The notes below the pieces were generated by a model. It was not told the DNA's origin and did not search any database. It saw only the letters and a list, made by a program, of their open reading frames with translations. A program made the translations under genes and the position numbers. From CAKOSP01 sp964370755 (GTDB lineage Bacteria; Bacillota_I; Bacilli_A; RF39; UBA660), in contig CAYJKL010000016.1 in assembly GCA_964370755.1 (NCBI GenBank), positions 1 through 29,471 on the forward strand: a stretch of DNA of 29,471 bases, in the 5' to 3' direction. Below are positions 25,669-29,471 of this stretch, one piece after another. Numbering within the stretch: the first letter of the stretch is position 1; every line of letters starts with the position of its first letter.

Positions 25669-26395
25669 CATGGTTCCAGCAATTGTTATAATGGCTCTTA
25701 CTACTATTTTTATAATTCTTGGTTATACTGCATGGACAGCTAACTTTGGTATTGAAACATTTAATGAATTCCATACTTGGTTAATCGAACTTAAAATAGG
25801 AGAAGAAACATATATCTTTAATGATCTTATAGGTCCTTATGGTTATGCATTTGGTTCTTGGGATGTATTTACTGGTATAGTATTACTTATTATAATGACA
25901 CTATTAACTGGTTTAATAAGCAGAGTTAAAATAAATGATTTATTTAACAATTTAGTAAATGGATTAGTAGTTATAATTAAACCTTTATTACTATTTGTAC
26001 TTATTTACATAGTATTTGCACTTACGTATAATACTCCAATTGTAACAAATGTTTCAGGTTGGTTATTTGGTCTAGTAGATGGATTTAATCCAAATCTAGT
26101 AGCTATATCAAACATGATTGAAACTTTATTCTACACAGATTTAGGATTTACTAGTTACACATTCGGTTCATACATGCAAACACTTTATGTTGAACAAATG
26201 AGTATAATAAGTACTATTTATACTTCTATATTTGCAGTAATGCAACTTATAGTGCCAACAAGTATGTTACTAGTTATAGGATTATCTTATACAAAAGTTT
26301 CATATAAAGCTTGGTTCAAGTATATATGGATGTTCTTAGTAGGAATACTACTTATAGTATTTGTATTAATAAACGTAATTACTTATATAGCATAA
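25669..26395 (+). CDS. YfcC-like multi-pass transporter, C-terminal part
   Basis: About 241 residues with five or so membrane segments (MVPAIVIMALTTIFIILGYT, VFTGIVLLIIMTLLTGLIS, and others). The end, LIVPTSMLLVIGLSYTKVSY followed by KAWFKYIW, resembles the Pro-Thr-Ser turn and the basic-Trp-Lys segment near the C-terminus of YfcC/AbgT-type carriers. It is the continuation of the gene at 24799 and not a separate gene: it has no ribosome site, begins against the N run, and its first visible ATG (25670) has no promoter. The normal stop is followed by a strong terminator. Confidence 0.7.
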
Positions 26396-26416
26396 AAGAG
26401 CACTCAGTGCTTTTTT
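26394..26416 (+). terminator. Terminator of the transporter gene
   Basis: A ten-bp stem, AAAAGAGCAC (26394-26403) with GTGCTTTTTT (26407-26416), one G-U pair, loop TCA. The stem overlaps the stop codon. It is partly bidirectional (CTTTTA on the other strand). Confidence 0.8.
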
Positions 26417-26440
26417 ATTTTATCTAAATAAAAATAAAAT

Positions 26441-26501
26441 AAGGAAGTGTAAATAAGTTCATGAAAAACCAAAGTGAAAAATTGAAACGAGGCACTTCCT
26501 T
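26441..26501. repeat. Inverted repeat AAGGAAGTG / CACTTCCTT
   Basis: Perfect 9-base arms at 26441-26449 and 26493-26501 enclose 43 bases. On the minus strand this would form a long-loop hairpin followed by a U-rich stretch, just downstream of the promoter in repeat copy 1. The AGGAAGTG core recurs at 26624-26631. Confidence 0.6.
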
Positions 26502-26543
26502 AGCAGTGTATTATATATTACTATATTTAAATAATTTGTCGAA
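26493..26543. repeat. 51-bp direct repeat, copy 1
   Basis: Matches 26836-26886 at 47 of 51 positions by hand alignment. On the minus strand it holds TCGACA, a 16-base spacer and TAATAT, the same promoter-like elements as copy 2. No recognisable peptide gene lies downstream of it on the minus strand. Confidence 0.8.
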
Positions 26544-26569
26544 TTATACAAACAAAGAAATATTTATGT

Positions 26570-26602
26570 AAAAAAATAAAAACTTCTATTTACAAAAGTT
26601 TT
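26570..26602 (-). terminator. Terminator of the putative toxin mRNA
   Basis: Read on the minus strand: AAAACTT (26602-26596) pairs with AAGTTTT (26585-26579) around a 10-base loop, then TATTTTTTT. It would end a minus-strand transcript of about 280 bases coming from 26851. Confidence 0.6.
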
Positions 26603-26629
26603 AAAAGTTGTTAAAATTAAATTAGGAAG

Positions 26630-26638
26630 TGCTATACT
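26630..26638 (+). promoter_or_regulatory. Extended -10 promoter of the putative antitoxin RNA
   Basis: TG, C, then TATACT at 26633-26638. TTGTTA lies 19 bases upstream (26608-26613), a long spacing, so this is mainly an extended -10 promoter. The start is near 26645. Confidence 0.5.
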
Positions 26639-26644
26639 AAGTAG

Positions 26645-26699
26645 TACTTACCATGTTTTTGATAAGCGCTGAATTCTTTCGAATTTAGTGCTTTTGTTT
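26645..26699 (+). ncRNA. Putative antisense antitoxin RNA (about 55 bases)
   Basis: Defined by the extended -10 promoter at 26630-26638 and a strong terminator: a 13-bp stem of 26664-26676 with 26681-26693, loop TTTC, then TTTTGTTT. Two positions in the stem are G-U pairs on the plus strand but would be A-C mismatches on the minus strand, which supports plus-strand transcription. The RNA is complementary to the 3' region of the minus-strand toxin mRNA just after its stop codon, the arrangement known from txpA/RatA and bsrG/SR4. A chance 11-codon ORF lies within it. Ends are estimates. Confidence 0.5.
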
Positions 26700-26700
26700 A

Positions 26701-26781
26701 TTATATCGCTTTATGCAAAGAGGCGATTAATAAAATGATAGTTACAAATAAAAATACTATTAAAAGATCCTTCTTATTCAT
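26701..26781 (-). CDS. Small hydrophobic peptide, putative type I toxin (26 residues)
   Basis: The frame begins MNKKDLL, runs through about 15 almost wholly hydrophobic residues (VFLFVTIILLIAS), and ends LHKAI. This charge-hydrophobic-charge layout is typical of type I toxins that insert into the cell membrane. The ribosome site AAAGGAGG (26800-26793) is the strongest in the window, 11 bases before the ATG. It lies inside a hairpin (26793-26821) that should block ribosome entry. A promoter-like sequence is at 26858-26885, and an antisense RNA and a terminator lie downstream. I do not recognise the exact peptide family; it is not an obvious Fst, TxpA or BsrG homologue. Confidence 0.6.
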   Translation of the reverse strand: MNKKDLLIVFLFVTIILLIASLHKAI

Positions 26782-26792
26782 ATAAAATCAAG

Positions 26793-26821
26793 CCTCCTTT
26801 CTAGGGCCCCCTGAAAGTAGG
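26793..26821 (-). promoter_or_regulatory. Hairpin sequestering the toxin ribosome site
   Basis: On the minus-strand RNA, CCTACTTTC (26821-26813) pairs with GAAAGGAGG (26801-26793) with a single mismatch, capped by a GC-rich centre containing GGGCCC. The pairing covers the Shine-Dalgarno site. Sequestering anti-SD elements in the leader are a known feature of type I toxin mRNAs. Confidence 0.6.
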
Positions 26822-26835
26822 CAAGCACAAAAACA

Positions 26836-26886
26836 CACTTCCATGGCCGTGTATTATATATTACTATAATTAAATAATTTGTCGAA
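26836..26886. repeat. 51-bp direct repeat, copy 2
   Basis: 47 of 51 identical to 26493-26543. Copy 2 lies directly upstream of the toxin-like gene on the minus strand and contains its promoter. Confidence 0.8.
26858..26885 (-). promoter_or_regulatory. Putative toxin promoter within repeat copy 2
   Basis: Read on the minus strand: TCGACA (26885-26880, 5 of 6 consensus), a 16-base spacer and TAATAT (26863-26858). The start would be near 26851. Confidence 0.45.
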
Positions 26887-26970
26887 AAAAATAACATTGT
26901 TAATTTATAATCGATGTATAAAACTACAAAATATTTACCATTACAGTCATATAATTAAATGGGAGAAAAT

Positions 26971-28941
26971 ATGAAAAAAGAATATAGTAATGAAATTATA
27001 AGTTTATTTAAACAAATGGAAGAAGAAAGATATCTATTAAAACATCCATTTGTAGGAAGTGAGCATTTAATACTCGCAGCAATAAAAAAAGATGAATACA
27101 TAAGAAATATATTTAAAAAATATGATATAACATATGATAATTTTAAAGATGAATTAGTAAAAATTGTAGGTACCCCCAAAAAAAATGTTGACTTTAATCT
27201 TTATACGCCACTTCTAAAAAGAGTAATAAGTGAGGCCTTAGTAAACGCAAAAGATAATAAGGAAAAACTTAAAACTAAAGATTTTATAGTAAGTATTTTA
27301 GAAGAAGGTGAAGGGGTAGGTATCAGAATACTTTTAGGTATGGATATAGATATAGATGACCTTTATGAAAGTTTGTCTGACAAAAAAGACAAAGAAAAAA
27401 ATAGTAAAATATCTTTTGGTAAAAATTTAAGTGAAACAGTAAATATGGATGAAATAACAGTAGGAAGAGATAATGAGCTTGAGTTTGTTATCGAAACACT
27501 TCTTAGAAAGAAAAAGAGTAATCCTTTATTAATAGGAGACGCTGGAGTAGGTAAAACTGCAATTGTAGAAGAACTAGCAAGAAGAATAAATAAAAAAGAA
27601 GTACCTCTTTCACTTCAAAAATATAAAATTATAAGTATTGAAATGTCTAGTTTAGTATCTGGAACTAAGTACAGAGGTGAATTTGAAGAAAAACTTACAA
27701 AAGTTATAGAAGAAATTGAAAGTAAGAAAAACATAATATTATTCATTGATGAAATACATACGATGGTTGCGGCTGGAGGCGCTGAAGGGGCAATTAGTGC
27801 AGGAGATATATTTAAGCCATATCTAGCAAGAGAAACTATTAAAGTAATCGGTGCAACTACAACACAGGAATACGATAAATATTTTGCTAAAGATAAAGCA
27901 CTATCAAGAAGATTTGAAATTATAAATATAAAAGAGCCAAGTATAACAGAAACAATAGAAATACTAAATAAAATAAAAAAAGAATATGAAAATCATCATA
28001 ATATAAAAATAAGCAAAAATAATTTATCACAAATAGTAAATTTAACTGACAAATACATTACTAGTAGAAAAAATCCAGATAAGTCTATAGATTTTTTAGA
28101 TTCTGTGTGCTCGATGTTAACTCTAAAAAATGATAAAAGTAAGACTATAAATAAATATTTAGATAAACTTGTTAAGTTAAAAGAAGAAAAAGAAAAAAAT
28201 GTTAGTGAAAATAACTTTGCTAAAGCAATAAATATACATGAAGAAGAAATTCTTTTTGAAAGAAAAATAAAAGAAGTAAATAATTATAAAAATAAAATTA
28301 GTGATAAAGATATATTAAAAGTACTGGAAGCTAAAACTAAAATTCCGTTTCTAGAAGATAATAATAAAATAATCCATGAGTTAAAAGATCATTTAAAAAA
28401 TAATATAGATGAAAAAAATAATGTAAAGTTATGTAATTTTGTTAAAGATAAATTAGAAAATTTAGATAAAGTAAAAGTATTAAAACAAATAGGGGAAAAT
28501 AAAGAAATTAAAAACTGTATAATAAAAGCATTAGAAAAAGTATTTGAAAATAAAATTAATACAATAAAACTAGATGGTTCAGACTTATCACTTGACAATT
28601 CTATATCAAAACTTATAGGTGCTTCAGCGGGTTATGTTGGATACAATGATGAATATATTTTCAGTAAATTAAAGTACAACCCATTTTCAATTATAGTAAT
28701 CGACAATTATGAAGAAGTGTCACTAAGTATCAAAAATTTAATTGAATTTATAAAAGAAAATAATTATGTTTGTGATTCTAAAGGAGAAAAAATAAGTTTC
28801 GCAAGTTCCTTTATCATACTTAATAGTAATGAAAAAACAATAAAAAATGTTGGATTTTATAAAAAAGAAATGTCATGGAAAAGTAGTAATGAAGTTATAA
28901 TTGATTTTGAGAAAAACATTGAAGTTTTACCAAATGTGTGA
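26971..28941 (+). CDS. ClpC-like AAA+ protein with degenerate second ATPase domain
   Basis: A 656-residue Clp/Hsp100 protein; ClpC unfolds substrates for the ClpP protease. The double N-domain (about 1-135) is clear (PFVGSEHLILAAIKKDE and EGEGVGIRILLG). D1 is intact: Walker A GDAGVGKT (189-196), Walker B LFIDEIH (D260, E261), GATTTQEYDKYF and SRRFE. A short middle coiled coil follows. D2 is broken: the expected GPTGVGKT position reads QIGENKEIK, and Walker B reads VIDNYEE, losing the catalytic Glu (D578, N579). Yet the pore segment GYVGY and the VGF tripeptide (627-629) at the position of the ClpP-binding loop remain. The protein stops about 30 residues after VGF, lacking the D2 small domain, and is about 150 residues short. 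The ATG at 26971 follows GGGAG; 26959 is rejected. Confidence 0.85.
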   Translation: MKKEYSNEIISLFKQMEEERYLLKHPFVGSEHLILAAIKKDEYIRNIFKKYDITYDNFKDELVKIVGTPKKNVDFNLYTPLLKRVISEALVNAKDNKEKLKTKDFIVSILEEGEGVGIRILLGMDIDIDDLYESLSDKKDKEKNSKISFGKNLSETVNMDEITVGRDNELEFVIETLLRKKKSNPLLIGDAGVGKTAIVEELARRINKKEVPLSLQKYKIISIEMSSLVSGTKYRGEFEEKLTKVIEEIESKKNIILFIDEIHTMVAAGGAEGAISAGDIFKPYLARETIKVIGATTTQEYDKYFAKDKALSRRFEIINIKEPSITETIEILNKIKKEYENHHNIKISKNNLSQIVNLTDKYITSRKNPDKSIDFLDSVCSMLTLKNDKSKTINKYLDKLVKLKEEKEKNVSENNFAKAINIHEEEILFERKIKEVNNYKNKISDKDILKVLEAKTKIPFLEDNNKIIHELKDHLKNNIDEKNNVKLCNFVKDKLENLDKVKVLKQIGENKEIKNCIIKALEKVFENKINTIKLDGSDLSLDNSISKLIGASAGYVGYNDEYIFSKLKYNPFSIIVIDNYEEVSLSIKNLIEFIKENNYVCDSKGEKISFASSFIILNSNEKTIKNVGFYKKEMSWKSSNEVIIDFEKNIEVLPNV

Positions 28942-29058
28942 TAAAGTTATATTATATAGAAGTGTATAAACTTGTTAGTAAGACTATTTTATATTAGTAG
29001 TAAACAAAACAATAAAAACACTTTTATAAAAGAATAATTGTTTTAAAAGGGAGTAACT

Positions 29059-29469
29059 GTGAAAAAGAAAAATATAAGAATGAGTATTAGCAGTAAAAAA
29101 ATGCTTACAGCTCTAGTAATTTTAAATATAGCATCAATGTTTTTAGATTGGTTTGGTAAAGATAAAGAAATGTTCTCGATGTCTGGGTTCATGGTGCTAA
29201 GTAATCCTCTTACTATTTTGTTTTTTTTAATGATATTATGGGGAACTTGGTATGAATTTAAAAATAAAATAAATAACAAATTAATATATCTTGGAATACT
29301 TGGAATATTATTCATGGAATTTTGGTATTTCCTAACATGGTATGTTTTTGGACATTATGAGTACATCGACTTCTTTGCTAGTTTCGATTTAGTATTTTTA
29401 GAATACTACGTAGGAGTGGGAATTACTCTTATTATGCTTATTATGTCAATAATATTTTTAAAGAAATAA
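29059..29469 (+). CDS. Small four-helix membrane protein, 136 residues
   Basis: Not recognised. A basic start (MKKKNIRMSISSKK) precedes four predicted transmembrane segments (about 17-35, 46-64, 75-95 and 112-134), with aromatic residues between them (WYFLTWYVFGHYEY) and KK at the end. Basic residues at both termini suggest both face the cytoplasm. The start is GTG, seven bases after GGGAG. The stop is 2 bases before the window end, so the gene is complete. It follows the ClpC-like gene by about 117 bases with no clear terminator or promoter between, so they may be co-transcribed. Confidence 0.72.
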   Translation: MKKKNIRMSISSKKMLTALVILNIASMFLDWFGKDKEMFSMSGFMVLSNPLTILFFLMILWGTWYEFKNKINNKLIYLGILGILFMEFWYFLTWYVFGHYEYIDFFASFDLVFLEYYVGVGITLIMLIMSIIFLKK

Positions 29470-29471
29470 AT

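Noticed and set aside
24784..26395. Frameshifted or pseudogene transporter
   Set aside because: The frame change coincides exactly with ten N, a placeholder of arbitrary length; both sides remain open and family-like.
26461..26571. A 36-codon plus-strand frame beginning MKNQSEKLKRG that runs through repeat copy 1
   Set aside because: Codons fall within the repeated and inverted-repeat structure, the spacing from GGAAGTG is long, and the same frame in copy 2 is cut by a stop (TAT to TAA), so it looks like chance.
26396..26970. CRISPR array or insertion sequence in the long intergenic region
   Set aside because: There are only two repeat copies 343 bp apart, no regular spacers, no transposase frame and no clear target-site duplication.
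28942..29058. Terminator or promoter between the ClpC-like gene and the last gene
   Set aside because: TTGTTA and several TATA-like strings exist, but no pair has proper spacing, and no hairpin with a T run is evident.
1..29471. Mycoplasma-type genetic code (TGA as Trp)
   Set aside because: Trp codons are TGG throughout and the ClpC-like gene ends at TGA, so the standard bacterial code fits.

Overview
The window is low-GC, gene-dense DNA from a Gram-positive bacterium, probably an uncultivated member of the Bacilli (Erysipelotrichales/RF39-like; the lineage is my inference). The reasons are: AT-rich codons; strong Shine-Dalgarno sites; sigma-A-type promoters; the neighbour pairs rpsP-khpA, polA-mutM and lepA-hemW; a pro-sigma-K-type sporulation sigma factor; a class B sortase; and a VanY-type peptidoglycan carboxypeptidase, which implies a cell wall. 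The genetic code looks standard: Trp is encoded by TGG, and TGA ends the clpC-like gene.

Layout. 1-884: promoter, rpsP, khpA, a terminator, then a promoter and a small unknown gene. 888-1580 (-): sigK. 1672-5066: an unknown gene, an RNase R-like exonuclease, an RNHCP zinc-binding protein and another unknown gene. 5139-8495: polA-mutM, closed by a bidirectional terminator. 8522-11365 (-): a large membrane-anchored extracellular protein and a VanY-type carboxypeptidase; the latter shares a divergent promoter with an unknown gene at 11454. 11891-15478: ffh followed by three overlapping genes that are diverged copies of one unknown family. 15538-21985: lepA-hemW, then two paralogous cytosolic proteins with a transglutaminase/papain-like Cys-His-Asp pattern and a 67-residue protein between them. 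22064-24721: a surface module made of a tail-anchored cadherin-like protein, a class B sortase with a large N-terminal extension, and a secreted protein ending in a TPSTG sorting signal. 24799-26395: a multi-pass transporter cut by a 10-N assembly gap. 26396-26970: intergenic DNA that I read as a type I toxin-antitoxin locus flanked by a 51-bp direct repeat. 26971-29469: a ClpC-like protein with a degenerate second ATPase domain, and a small membrane protein.

Housekeeping genes (translation, protein targeting, DNA repair) alternate with lineage-specific genes of unknown function. The strongest candidates for undescribed biology are the toxin-antitoxin-like locus, the ClpC-like protein that lost its D2 active site but kept a VGF loop, the Cys-His-Asp protein pair, the triplicated family after ffh, and the sortase with its presumed substrate. 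All calls come from reading the sequence; no database or folding search was run.
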